Assembly (NCBI GenBank): GCA_021647745.1
Contig: JAKIUB010000007.1
Location: 42,227 to 106,226 of the forward strand
Length of the DNA stretch: 64,000 nt
Source of the DNA: Paracoccaceae bacterium
GTDB taxonomy: Bacteria; Pseudomonadota; Alphaproteobacteria; Rhodobacterales; Rhodobacteraceae
Direction of reading: 5' to 3'
Of the stretch, positions 1 to 7,398 are shown piece by piece (position 1 is the first letter of the stretch; every line of letters begins with the position of its first letter). Below the pieces are notes generated by a model. The model was not told the origin of the DNA and made no database searches. It worked only from the letters and a program-made list of their open reading frames with translations. The position numbers were made by a program, and so were the translations under genes.

Positions 1-1748
1 GCGAGCGCCGGATCGTCTCGGGCAAGGTCGAGCTATATGACGGGGTAGCGCAGATGACACATCCCGAGCATATTTTACCACCGGATGAAGCAGAAAAATT
101 ACCGGCATTCGAGCCGTCTTATCCGCTGGTTGCAGGCCTGACCCAGCGCATGATGCGCAAGGCGGTTATATCGACGTTGTGCCTGGCACCCGAGCTGGGC
201 GAATGGATAGAGCCAAGCCTGATCAAAAAACACAATTGGCCAGGCTGGAAGGAGGCGCTTGATCAGGCCCACCATCCGGCTTCGGTGCTTGATCTATTGC
301 CGGCGGCCAAGGCCCGCGAGCGGCTGGCATATGACGAATTATTTGCCCACCAGCTCACTTTGGCGCTGGCCCGCGCCCATCGAAAACGCGCCAAGGGGAT
401 ATCTACCATTTCCAGCGGGCAGCTGCGAAAAAAGCTGCTTGCGGGCCTTCCATTTACCCCCACAGGGGCGCAAAGCCGTGCTGTGGCCGAGATCGTGGAT
501 GATCTTGCTGCGCCAATTCGCATGAACAGATTGCTGCAAGGTGATGTTGGTTCAGGGAAAACACTGGTTGCCATATTAGCGATGACGGCGGTGGTCGAAG
601 CCGGAGGGCAGGCGGCAATGATGGCTCCAACCGAAATACTGGCACGCCAGCACATGGCCTCGCTTGGCGCGATGGCCGCCTCGGTAGGTCTGAGGCTTGA
701 AATTCTCACGGGTCGCGACAAGGGAAAAACCCGCGCGGCCAAGCTTGCGGCTCTGCGCGAGGGGCGTATTGATATTCTGCTCGGCACGCATGCTGTTTTT
801 CAAAAAGATGTGGAGTATAAAGATCTGCGCTTTGCGATTATTGACGAGCAGCACCGGTTTGGTGTCTCGCAGCGTATGGAGCTGGGCGAAAAGGGGCGGG
901 CGGTCGATATTCTGGTGATGACAGCAACCCCGATTCCGCGCTCATTGGCGCTGGCGCATTATGGCGATATGGATATTTCAGTGCTGGACGAAAAACCAGA
1001 GGGCAGGCAACCCATTGAAACTGTTGTTATATCTTCTGGTCGAATGGACGAGGTGGTAGAAAAGCTTCGCGGCGCGATTGCGCGGGGGCAGCAGGTATTC
1101 TGGGTATGCCCTTTGGTTGAAGAATCAGAGGTGATGGCGCTGACAGCGGCGCAAGAGCGCTTTCGGGCGCTGCGCCTTGCTTTGGGGGAGGATGCCGTGG
1201 GGCTAGTACACGGCCAGCTCAAGCCGGAGGAGAAAGACGCCGCGATGGCCGGTTTTGTCTCGGGCGAAACCCGTGTGTTGGTGGCGACAACCGTGATAGA
1301 GGTCGGCGTCGATGTACCGAATGCGTCTATTATGGTGATTGAAGGGGCACAACACTTTGGTTTGGCCCAGCTACACCAGCTGCGCGGCAGGGTGGGGCGC
1401 GGAGAAAAGGCCTCGACCTGCTTGCTGATGTATGACCCGCCTTTGGGCCAGAGTGCGGTCGCGCGTCTGAAAATTATGCGCGAAAGTGAAGACGGGTTTT
1501 TAATCGCGGATGAGGATTTGCGACTGCGCGGCGCAGGTGATCTGCTCGGGGTTCGCCAGTCAGGCCTGCCGCAGTTTCGGGTGGCTGATCTTGAAATTCA
1601 CGCAGATCTAATGCGCATCGCACAGGATGATGCGCGGCTGCTGCTAAAGAACGACCCGGAGCTGAATTCGGCCCGCGGGCTGATGGCGCGGGTGCTGCTT
1701 TATTTGATGGATCGGGATAAGGCGTTTTTGCTTTTGAATGTGGGATAG
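1..1748 (+). CDS. recG: ATP-dependent DNA helicase RecG (5' end outside window)
   Basis: RecG unwinds branched DNA and regresses stalled replication forks. The reading frame is open from base 3 and enters the window inside the wedge domain (residues ERRIVSGKVE, then the MTHPEH segment), so the ATG at 54 is internal and the true start lies upstream. The helicase core is complete: Walker A GDVGSGKT, the DEQH box IDEQHRFG, the TATPIPRSLA motif, and the C-terminal QLRGRVGRG and LRLRGAGDLLG motifs. At least 582 codons are visible; full RecG is about 690 residues. The gene ends just before an SOS box, so the next gene has its own promoter. Identification is certain; only the N-terminus is missing. 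Confidence 0.97.
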   Translation, partial: ERRIVSGKVELYDGVAQMTHPEHILPPDEAEKLPAFEPSYPLVAGLTQRMMRKAVISTLCLAPELGEWIEPSLIKKHNWPGWKEALDQAHHPASVLDLLPAAKARERLAYDELFAHQLTLALARAHRKRAKGISTISSGQLRKKLLAGLPFTPTGAQSRAVAEIVDDLAAPIRMNRLLQGDVGSGKTLVAILAMTAVVEAGGQAAMMAPTEILARQHMASLGAMAASVGLRLEILTGRDKGKTRAAKLAALREGRIDILLGTHAVFQKDVEYKDLRFAIIDEQHRFGVSQRMELGEKGRAVDILVMTATPIPRSLALAHYGDMDISVLDEKPEGRQPIETVVISSGRMDEVVEKLRGAIARGQQVFWVCPLVEESEVMALTAAQERFRALRLALGEDAVGLVHGQLKPEEKDAAMAGFVSGETRVLVATTVIEVGVDVPNASIMVIEGAQHFGLAQLHQLRGRVGRGEKASTCLLMYDPPLGQSAVARLKIMRESEDGFLIADEDLRLRGAGDLLGVRQSGLPQFRVADLEIHADLMRIAQDDARLLLKNDPELNSARGLMARVLLYLMDRDKAFLLLNVG

Positions 1749-1755
1749 CCGTTAT

Positions 1756-1770
1756 GTTCTTAAAATGTTC
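1756..1770. promoter_or_regulatory. LexA (SOS) box, GTTC-N7-GTTC
   Basis: The direct repeat GTTC (1756-1759), seven bases, GTTC (1767-1770) exactly matches the alphaproteobacterial LexA operator. It abuts a -35-like TTGACT and lies 72 bases before the small ORF at 1842. Seen: exact match and spacing. Inferred: LexA repression of the downstream gene. It is too far downstream in recG to control recG. Confidence 0.8.
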
Positions 1771-1799
1771 TTGACTTGTCGGATCAAATAGAGAACATT
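1771..1799 (+). promoter_or_regulatory. Promoter of the SOS-controlled small gene
   Basis: A -35 hexamer TTGACT (1771-1776) is followed after 17 bases by a weak -10, AACATT (1794-1799). The LexA box sits directly upstream of, and touching, the -35, so bound LexA should block RNA polymerase. The -10 is a poor match, so its exact position is uncertain. Confidence 0.5.
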
Positions 1800-1841
1800 A
1801 AGGAAACTTAACAGCGACTAACCCGCTAAAAGGAGAACATA

Positions 1842-1952
1842 ATGACCGCCCTGATCAGAAAATTCGATAAATCGGACGCCAAGGAGTTGCTGGAAGATGC
1901 GCTTGCGCTCGGTGCTGTTTTTGCCATGGTGTTGGTTTTGGTGTCGTTCTAG
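1842..1952 (+). CDS. SOS-regulated 36-aa single-span membrane peptide
   Basis: A 36-codon ORF begins at an ATG preceded by AAGGAG (1830-1835) at good spacing. The first 20 residues are charged (MTALIRKFDK, then SDAKELLEDA). Residues 21-36 are wholly hydrophobic (LALGAVFA, then MVLVLVSF) and would span the membrane once with the C-terminus at its outer edge. The gene is alone between an SOS box and promoter and a strong terminator. In Caulobacter, LexA controls the 29-aa inner-membrane division inhibitor SidA; this ORF has similar size, topology and control, but homology cannot be judged by eye. The function is inferred. It could also be another type of SOS-induced membrane toxin. Confidence 0.65.
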   Translation: MTALIRKFDKSDAKELLEDALALGAVFAMVLVLVSF

Positions 1953-2014
1953 CTGCCACCCAATTGAGAGTTTGCTCGCTCGGCCTTTTTCTGCCTTGGC
2001 CGGGCAACCACCTC

Positions 2015-2042
2015 GGCGCGGCCTCAGGGCTGCGCCTTTTTT
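2015..2042 (+). terminator. Rho-independent terminator of the small SOS gene
   Basis: The arms GGCGCGGCC (2015-2023) and GGCTGCGCC (2028-2036) form a 9-bp stem with one G-U pair and a TCAG loop, followed by six T residues (2037-2042). It overlaps the 3' end of the convergent scaffold gene and closes the small-gene transcript at roughly 240-270 nt. Confidence 0.75.
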
Positions 2043-2473
2043 ATTTCACTGATGGCTTCAAGCGTGGCTTCGATCGCCAGCATAATGGAAGCGTGGCGGT
2101 TTTTATAGGCACGGGCAGGGCGCAACACCTCGAATTTTTCAAAAGGAGGTTTGGGTGTGTCTCCGTCGGTTTTGATCAGCGCATACAGCTGGTCGCGTGC
2201 ATCCCTGATTTGCGCTTCGCTCGCGCCGATTGCCTGTGCGCCGAGTATGGAGGCCGAAGCCTGCCCCAAAGCGCAGGCCTTCACATCCTGACCAAACCGC
2301 GTGATTGACGTGCCGTCATAATCAAGGCTCACAGTTACGTTTGAGCCACAAAGCGGCGCGCGTTTTTTGACCTGCGCCATTGGGTTTTCCAACAACTCGG
2401 CATGAGGGATATCGGCGGCAAGAGCCAGAATTTGCCCCGAGTAGAGGCGAATCAGATCACTATCATCTGGCAT
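2024..2473 (-). CDS. IscU/NifU-like Fe-S scaffold protein with two cysteines
   Basis: A 149-aa member of the IscU/NifU N-terminal family, which in its classical form builds [2Fe-2S] clusters on three Cys. Two ligand positions are present (C42 in LCGSNVTV and C67 in ACALGQASAS). The third, in the HCSILA segment of IscU, reads H127-A128-S129-I130, so that Cys is replaced by Ala. The ATG at 2473 was chosen because the family N-terminus begins there; an upstream extension to 2596 would overlap hisI and looks non-coding. It is divergent from hisI. The role in cluster assembly is inferred from the family; with two Cys it may act as a carrier or partner rather than a standard scaffold. Confidence 0.85.
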   Translation of the reverse strand: MPDDSDLIRLYSGQILALAADIPHAELLENPMAQVKKRAPLCGSNVTVSLDYDGTSITRFGQDVKACALGQASASILGAQAIGASEAQIRDARDQLYALIKTDGDTPKPPFEKFEVLRPARAYKNRHASIMLAIEATLEAISEIKKAQP

Positions 2474-2537
2474 TGGAAGCACCTGTTGAGTATGTCTGGA
2501 GGATAGATAGGCACTCTGGCGGAGATTGAAAAGCGAA

Positions 2538-2897
2538 ATGACAAAATTTGATAGTAATACGCTCAGGTATAACAAAGACGGTCTCGTTTCCGTCATCGCT
2601 CAAGATGCCGGAACGCTTGAAGTACTTATGCTGGCATGGATGAATGAGAAAGCCCTGAGCGAAACCCTGAAAACCGGCCGGATGACTTATTGGTCGCGCT
2701 CAAGGCAAGCCTTTTGGCGCAAGGGCGAAAGCTCCGGTCATGTTCAGACATTGGTAGACATGCGTTTTGATTGCGACCGTGATTGCCTTTTGGCATTGGT
2801 TGAGCAAGTCGGTCCCGCTTGCCACACAAACCGCCGTAGTTGTTTTTATACCGCAGTCAGGAACGGCCAGGAGCTGGAGCTGACCGAGCCTGAGTGA
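2538..2897 (+). CDS. hisI: Phosphoribosyl-AMP cyclohydrolase
   Basis: HisI opens the adenine ring of phosphoribosyl-AMP, the third step of histidine synthesis, in the cytosol. The 119-aa protein carries LAWMNEKAL, the YWSRSR segment, GESSGH, the metal-binding DCDRDCLL-like stretch (FDCDRDC) and CHTNRRSCFY near the end. The length is right for the monofunctional enzyme without a HisE domain. The ATG at 2538 is preferred over an in-frame TTG at 2526, because GGAG at 2521-2524 is too close to the TTG. It is divergent from the Fe-S scaffold gene; other his genes (hisD at 59.6 kb) lie elsewhere. Confidence 0.95.
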   Translation: MTKFDSNTLRYNKDGLVSVIAQDAGTLEVLMLAWMNEKALSETLKTGRMTYWSRSRQAFWRKGESSGHVQTLVDMRFDCDRDCLLALVEQVGPACHTNRRSCFYTAVRNGQELELTEPE

Positions 2898-2904
2898 GGG
2901 GGAC

Positions 2905-3801
2905 TTAAAGCCCGACCATCTGCCGGATATCCCGTGCAGAGGCCCCTTCCTCCCGGTATTTGGAGATCGCCCGCGCGTCGTCGCGCTTGGCCAGCCGCTT
3001 GCCGGTTTCGTCTCGGATTAGTGCATGGTGATGATAGACCGGCGTGGGCAGTCCCAATATTTTCTGTAAAATAACATGTATTTTTGTCGCCTCGAAAAGA
3101 TCCTCGCCGCGACTGACATGGCTCACCCCCTGAAAGGCGTCGTCCAGCACAACAGAAAGATGATAGGATGTGCCCATCTCGCGCCGCGCCAGTACGATAT
3201 CTCCGATATTCAACAGCGCGTCTTCAGCGCTGAATTCGATCAATCCCGTCTCCCCGTTCGGGCCGGCGCCGCTTTCCGTAAAATAAAACATCTCCGCCCC
3301 CGAGCGGCTTTCACCATAAAACCCGGCCATGGCCATATTTAGCCTCAGGGGACTGTCAGGAAGCGGATAATCCCGATAGGAAACAATTTTATTTCGGCAT
3401 GTTCCAGGATAAACCAACCCGTCCGGCCCGTGTATTTCCGGCCCTTCCTGCGGCGCACTGGCCGCAGCGGTGATATCCTTGCGGGTACAGCGGCACGGGT
3501 AAAGCAGCCCCTCGCGCCACAACCTGAAGAGCGCGTCCCGATAGGCGGACAGGCGCAGTGATTGCCTCAGCACAGGTTTGGGCCAGTGGATACCAAGCCA
3601 CTCCAAGTCCTCGAATATCTGTGTTTCCCAACGGAGGCGGCAGCGTGAAAGGTCGATATCCTCGATGCGGAGCATAAACTCTCCACCGTTTTTTTGGGCC
3701 TGATCCCACGCTATAAGCGCGCTATATGCGTGGCCAAGATGCAGCGGGCCGGTGGGTGAGGGCGCAAAACGCTCTCTCCAGGTCAATTCGGGCCAAGCCA
3801 T
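2905..3801 (-). CDS. gluQ: Glutamyl-Q tRNA(Asp) synthetase
   Basis: GluQ-RS attaches glutamate to queuosine at position 34 of tRNA(Asp); it does not charge a tRNA 3' end. The 298-aa protein is the GluRS catalytic domain without the anticodon-binding region. Visible are RFAPSPTGPLHLGH (class I HIGH-type motif near residue 11), zinc-site cysteines (YPCRCTRKD, later YPGTC) and the KMSKS-like KRLAKRDD near residue 270. The start overlaps the 3' end of trmFO by 19 bp on the same strand, so the two tRNA-modification genes are co-transcribed, trmFO first. Confidence 0.93.
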   Translation of the reverse strand: MAWPELTWRERFAPSPTGPLHLGHAYSALIAWDQAQKNGGEFMLRIEDIDLSRCRLRWETQIFEDLEWLGIHWPKPVLRQSLRLSAYRDALFRLWREGLLYPCRCTRKDITAAASAPQEGPEIHGPDGLVYPGTCRNKIVSYRDYPLPDSPLRLNMAMAGFYGESRSGAEMFYFTESGAGPNGETGLIEFSAEDALLNIGDIVLARREMGTSYHLSVVLDDAFQGVSHVSRGEDLFEATKIHVILQKILGLPTPVYHHHALIRDETGKRLAKRDDARAISKYREEGASARDIRQMVGL

Positions 3802-5123
3802 GCCAGAAAATCCGCCTTGCCCCTGTCAGTATAAGCCTTGTAACGGGTTTTGCGATTGCGCCGCCCCTTTTTGGCATCAACCTCCGGAAAAAGGCCAAAA
3901 TTGACATTCATCGGCTGAAAGGTTTTGGCCACGGCTCCGCCGGTGATATGGGTAATAAGCGCGCCCATTGCGGTTGTATTCGGCGGTGGCGCCAAGGCTT
4001 CGCCCCGCGCCTGAGCAATCGCCATGCGGCCTGCGAGCAAGCCCATGGCGGTGCTTTCCACATAGCCCTCAACCCCTGTTATTTGACCGGCCATGCGGAT
4101 ATTTACGTTTGTTTTCAGTTGCATTTGGTTGTTGAGCAAACGCGGTGAGTTGATAAACGTGTTGCGGTGAATGCCGCCAAGCCGGGCAAATTCGGCATTT
4201 TCCAACCCCGGTATCATGCGCAGCACCTCGGTCTGGGCGCCGTATTTCATTTTGGTCTGGAAGCCGACTATATTAAACAGGGTGCCAAGCGCATTGTCGC
4301 GGCGTAGCTGCACGACGGCGTGGGCCTTGATGTCTGGCGCGTGCGAATTGGTCAATCCGACGGGCTTCATCGGGCCAAAACGCAAGGTTTCGCGTCCCCG
4401 CGCGGCCATCACCTCGATCGGCAGGCAGCCGTCAAAGTAGGGCGTGTCGCGCTCCCAATCCTTGAATTCTGTTTTTTCCGCAGCCAGCAGCGCGTCAATA
4501 AAGCCGTTATACTGCGTCTCGTCCATGGGGCAATTGAGGTAGGCCTTGCGGTCAGCCTCGGTTTCGCCCTTGTCATAGCGAGACTGGAACCACGCTTTGT
4601 CCATATTGACGCTCTCGGCATAAACAATCGGGGCGATCGCATCAAAAAACGCCAGTCCGTCTTCACCGGCAGCACTGCGGATAGCCTCGGCCAAAGCGGT
4701 GGTTGTGAGCGGGCCGGTGGCAATTATTGTATTTTCCCAATCGGGCAGGGCCGTGATCTCGCCACTTTCAAAACTAATATTTTTATGGTTGCGCAACCGC
4801 TCTGTTACCGCGCCAGAAAAGGCGTGCCGGTCCACCGCCAGTGCGCTACCGGCGGGCAGGGCGTGTTTGTCGGCCATTTCCATAATCAGCCCACCGGCTT
4901 GGCGCATTTCCCAGTGCAGCAAGCCCACGGCATTGCTCTCGTCATCATCCGAGCGGAACGAATTGGAGCAGACAAGCTCGGCGAAATCACCGGTCTGGTG
5001 GGCAAAGGTGCCGGTATCGGGGCGCATTTCGTGCAGCACCACGGGCAGGCCGGCCTCGGCCACCTGCCAAGCAGCTTCGGAGCCGGCCATGCCACCGCCA
5101 ATAATATGAATAGGTTCTGTCAT
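3783..5123 (-). CDS. trmFO: tRNA (uracil-54-C5)-methyltransferase, folate/FAD dependent
   Basis: TrmFO makes m5U54 in the T-loop of tRNAs using methylenetetrahydrofolate and FADH2. The 446-aa protein starts with the FAD-binding IIGGGMAGSEAAWQ, then HEMRPD, FAELVCSNSFRSDD with the catalytic cysteine, and the MKYGAQTEV / FARLGGIHRNTFI segments typical of this GidA relative. It is not MnmG, which is about 620 aa. It is upstream of and overlaps gluQ, and it diverges from the cyclophilin pair starting at 5229. Confidence 0.95.
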   Translation of the reverse strand: MTEPIHIIGGGMAGSEAAWQVAEAGLPVVLHEMRPDTGTFAHQTGDFAELVCSNSFRSDDDESNAVGLLHWEMRQAGGLIMEMADKHALPAGSALAVDRHAFSGAVTERLRNHKNISFESGEITALPDWENTIIATGPLTTTALAEAIRSAAGEDGLAFFDAIAPIVYAESVNMDKAWFQSRYDKGETEADRKAYLNCPMDETQYNGFIDALLAAEKTEFKDWERDTPYFDGCLPIEVMAARGRETLRFGPMKPVGLTNSHAPDIKAHAVVQLRRDNALGTLFNIVGFQTKMKYGAQTEVLRMIPGLENAEFARLGGIHRNTFINSPRLLNNQMQLKTNVNIRMAGQITGVEGYVESTAMGLLAGRMAIAQARGEALAPPPNTTAMGALITHITGGAVAKTFQPMNVNFGLFPEVDAKKGRRNRKTRYKAYTDRGKADFLAWLGPN

Positions 5124-5228
5124 GGAGAGGGATTTAGGCCATGCATAGGCAAAAGAAAAGCGGCATCAGGGCTTTTCCTTTGCCTCGCACATCATTATCT
5201 TAACGAAAATGCCACAAAGGAGAACAAA

Positions 5229-5735
5229 ATGGCTGATATCAAAGACCCGGAAAATACCGTTATCATTGAAGTAGAGGGCGGCAATGTCGTTATCGAACTT
5301 TTGCCTGATGTGGCCCCTGGCCATGTGGAGCGCATGAAAGAGCTGGCCCGCGCCGGTGAATATGACAATGTGACCTTCCACCGCGTAATAGACGGCTTCA
5401 TGGCCCAGACCGGTGATGTCGCCAACGGCGATATGGAAGACAACTTTAATTTGCGCGCTGCCGGCACAGGCGGCTCCAGCAAGCCAAACCTGAAGGCCGA
5501 GTTTTCCAAACTGCCGTTTGATCGTGGTGTGATTGGCGCAGCTCGCAGCCAAAGCCCGGATTCGGCCAATTCCCAGTTTTTTATTATGCTGGCAGATGGC
5601 CACTTTCTTAACGGGCAATACACGGTTTATGGCCGTGTAATCGAGGGGATGGAGCATGTTGATGCGATCCCCAAAGGTGAGCCACCCGCAGCGCCGGGGC
5701 GGATGAAATCGGTCAAAGTGGCGGCAGACGCATGA
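5229..5735 (+). CDS. Cytosolic peptidyl-prolyl cis-trans isomerase (cyclophilin)
   Basis: A 168-aa cyclophilin without a signal peptide that speeds prolyl isomerisation during folding. It begins MADIKDPENTVIIEVEGG and contains the catalytic FHRVIDGFMAQTGD, the loop GTGGSSKPNLKAEFSKLPF and the SANSQFFIMLADGHFLNGQ core. The start follows AAGGAG (5217-5222). A long in-frame extension upstream lies antisense to trmFO and is rejected. The next gene encodes an exported paralogue whose ATG overlaps this stop codon by four bases. Confidence 0.95.
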   Translation: MADIKDPENTVIIEVEGGNVVIELLPDVAPGHVERMKELARAGEYDNVTFHRVIDGFMAQTGDVANGDMEDNFNLRAAGTGGSSKPNLKAEFSKLPFDRGVIGAARSQSPDSANSQFFIMLADGHFLNGQYTVYGRVIEGMEHVDAIPKGEPPAAPGRMKSVKVAADA

Positions 5736-6334
5736 TCCGCCGTAGCTTTTTGAAAGTGTTGGCGCTGGCGGGTATTGCCATTGCCAGCCCCGCGCTCGCT
5801 CAGGATATTGACCCCGAAAACGTGCTTGTGCTGGAAATTTCCGGCGAGGCCGAGGGCATTGTAGAGATATTGCTGCGCCCTGATGTTGCCCCGCTGCATG
5901 TGGCGCAAATCAAAACACTGGTGCGCGAAGGAACCTATAACGGGGTCGCCTTTCATCGCGTGATCGAGGGCTTTATGGCGCAAACCGGTGATGTCGAGTT
6001 TGGTATGTTCGAGGGCTATGAAGGCGGGAAGGCCGGGCGTGGCGGCTCTACGCTCAACGACTTGCCGGCCGAGTTTTCCGATCTTGCCTTTGATGCCGGT
6101 GTTGTCGGCATGGCGCGGTCCAGCAATCCTGATTCTGCCAATTCGCAGTTTTTCATCATGTTCGAGCGCGCGGCTTCACTTGATGGCCAATATACGGTGT
6201 TTGGCCGGGTGATCGAGGGGATGGATGTGGTCAACGCCATTAAGCAAGGCAGCCGCGGCGCTAACGGTGCGGTCGCCGATACACCTGATTATATCGCCAG
6301 CGCCTACATCAAAGCCGATGGTGCGTCGGAATAA
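5732..6334 (+). CDS. Periplasmic peptidyl-prolyl cis-trans isomerase (cyclophilin)
   Basis: A 200-aa cyclophilin with a Sec signal peptide (MIRRSFLKVLALAGIAIASP, cleavage after ALA near residue 23). The mature enzyme has FHRVIEGFMAQTGDVEFG, GGSTLNDLPAEFSDLAF and SANSQFFIMFERAASLDGQ. It overlaps the upstream cytosolic paralogue by ATGA, implying translational coupling. The two are clearly paralogous, so this looks like a local duplication with one copy rerouted to the periplasm. Substrates are not evident. Confidence 0.94.
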   Translation: MIRRSFLKVLALAGIAIASPALAQDIDPENVLVLEISGEAEGIVEILLRPDVAPLHVAQIKTLVREGTYNGVAFHRVIEGFMAQTGDVEFGMFEGYEGGKAGRGGSTLNDLPAEFSDLAFDAGVVGMARSSNPDSANSQFFIMFERAASLDGQYTVFGRVIEGMDVVNAIKQGSRGANGAVADTPDYIASAYIKADGASE

Positions 6335-6377
6335 ATCCGCGTCACAAGCCCGTGACACGGACTAGATAAATTTTTCA

Positions 6378-6420
6378 TTTTGGCCCATCTATTATATATT
6401 GCTTTAATAGGGGGCCAAAA
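6378..6420 (+). promoter_or_regulatory. Hairpin/inverted repeat covering the DUF3179 start
   Basis: TTTTGGCCC (6378-6386) and GGGCCAAAA (6412-6420) are a perfect 9-bp inverted repeat around a 25-base AT-rich loop. The right arm contains the purine-rich ribosome-binding stretch and ends on the A of the start codon. If the transcript starts upstream, the structure should hide the translation start. If the AT-rich loop carries the promoter -10, the arms could instead be a repressor operator. The sequence alone does not decide. Confidence 0.55.
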
Positions 6421-7382
6421 TGCTTAGACCTGTTGCCATGATTGCCACGCTGCTGTTTGCGCTACCCGCTGTCGCACAGGTGGCCTTTTGGAAAAACGAA
6501 TGGCCGCTGACCGATTTCACCAAAACCAGTGTCGAGTTTATTGAAATACTCTCCGGTGGTCCTCCCAGAGACGGTATTCCGGCGCTGGACGAGGTAACCT
6601 TCATTGCCCCTGACAGCTCTGATATCAACCCGCGCGAGCCGGTGGTTGCGCTCGAAATTGCGGGGCAGGCGGCGCGCGCCTACCCGCTGCGCTATCTGAC
6701 ATGGCACGAGGTCATCAACGACCAAGTCGGCGACACCCCCGTTGCCATAACCTTTTGCCCGCTGTGCAATTCCGGCGTGGTGTTTGATCGCCGCATCAAT
6801 AGCCGTGTACTCAATTTCGGAGTGACCGGAAAGCTGCGCAAATCAAACCTCATTATCTATGATCGCGAAACCGAAAGCTGGTGGCAGCAATATAACGGAA
6901 ATGCCATTGTCGGAGCCTATACCGGCCAATCCCTGACCAAGATCGTCAGCTGGACAGAATCACTACAGGAGTTTGCCGAGCGCAACCCCGAGGGGTTATT
7001 GATGGCCGAGCCAACTGGTTTTAACCGCCCCTACGGCCAAAACCCCTATGATAGCTACGATAGCGCCGCACGCCCGTTTTTATATAGCGGCGCTCCGCCA
7101 CCATTCGGAATAGAGCCTTTATCGCGGGTGATACGGGTTGGCCACAGGGCCTGGCCGATGGCACGGCTGCAAAATGCCGGGGTGATCGAGGAGGCGGGTG
7201 TGCGCATTGTCTGGCAGGCCGGCATGGCTTCGGCGCTTGATAGCAGGGAAATAGCCATGGGCCGTGATATCGGCTCTATCCGGGTGTTTGATATGCAGGG
7301 TAATCCGGTTGATCACGAAGTGGTTTTTGCGTTTGCCTTTCACGCCTTTGACCCCGATGGCGAATGGATGCTGGGAAACTGA
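6420..7382 (+). CDS. DUF3179 domain-containing exported protein
   Basis: A 320-aa protein of unknown function from the DUF3179 family. It has an N-terminal signal peptide (MLRPVAMIATLLFALPAVAQ) and the family hallmarks: LRYLTWHEVIND, the paired cysteines in ITFCPLCNSGVVFDR near residue 115, and FGVTGKLRKSNLIIYD followed by TESWWQQYNG. The CPLC pair suggests redox or metal chemistry in the periplasm, but the reaction is not established. It has its own leader with a perfect inverted repeat over the start codon, and it converges on tyrS. Confidence 0.9.
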   Translation: MLRPVAMIATLLFALPAVAQVAFWKNEWPLTDFTKTSVEFIEILSGGPPRDGIPALDEVTFIAPDSSDINPREPVVALEIAGQAARAYPLRYLTWHEVINDQVGDTPVAITFCPLCNSGVVFDRRINSRVLNFGVTGKLRKSNLIIYDRETESWWQQYNGNAIVGAYTGQSLTKIVSWTESLQEFAERNPEGLLMAEPTGFNRPYGQNPYDSYDSAARPFLYSGAPPPFGIEPLSRVIRVGHRAWPMARLQNAGVIEEAGVRIVWQAGMASALDSREIAMGRDIGSIRVFDMQGNPVDHEVVFAFAFHAFDPDGEWMLGN

Positions 7383-7398
7383 CGCCGGGCGGCAGGCG

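Noticed and set aside
4320..5228. Long in-frame N-terminal extension of the first cyclophilin
   Set aside because: It runs antisense through trmFO; the cyclophilin has its own AAGGAG and family N-terminus at 5229.
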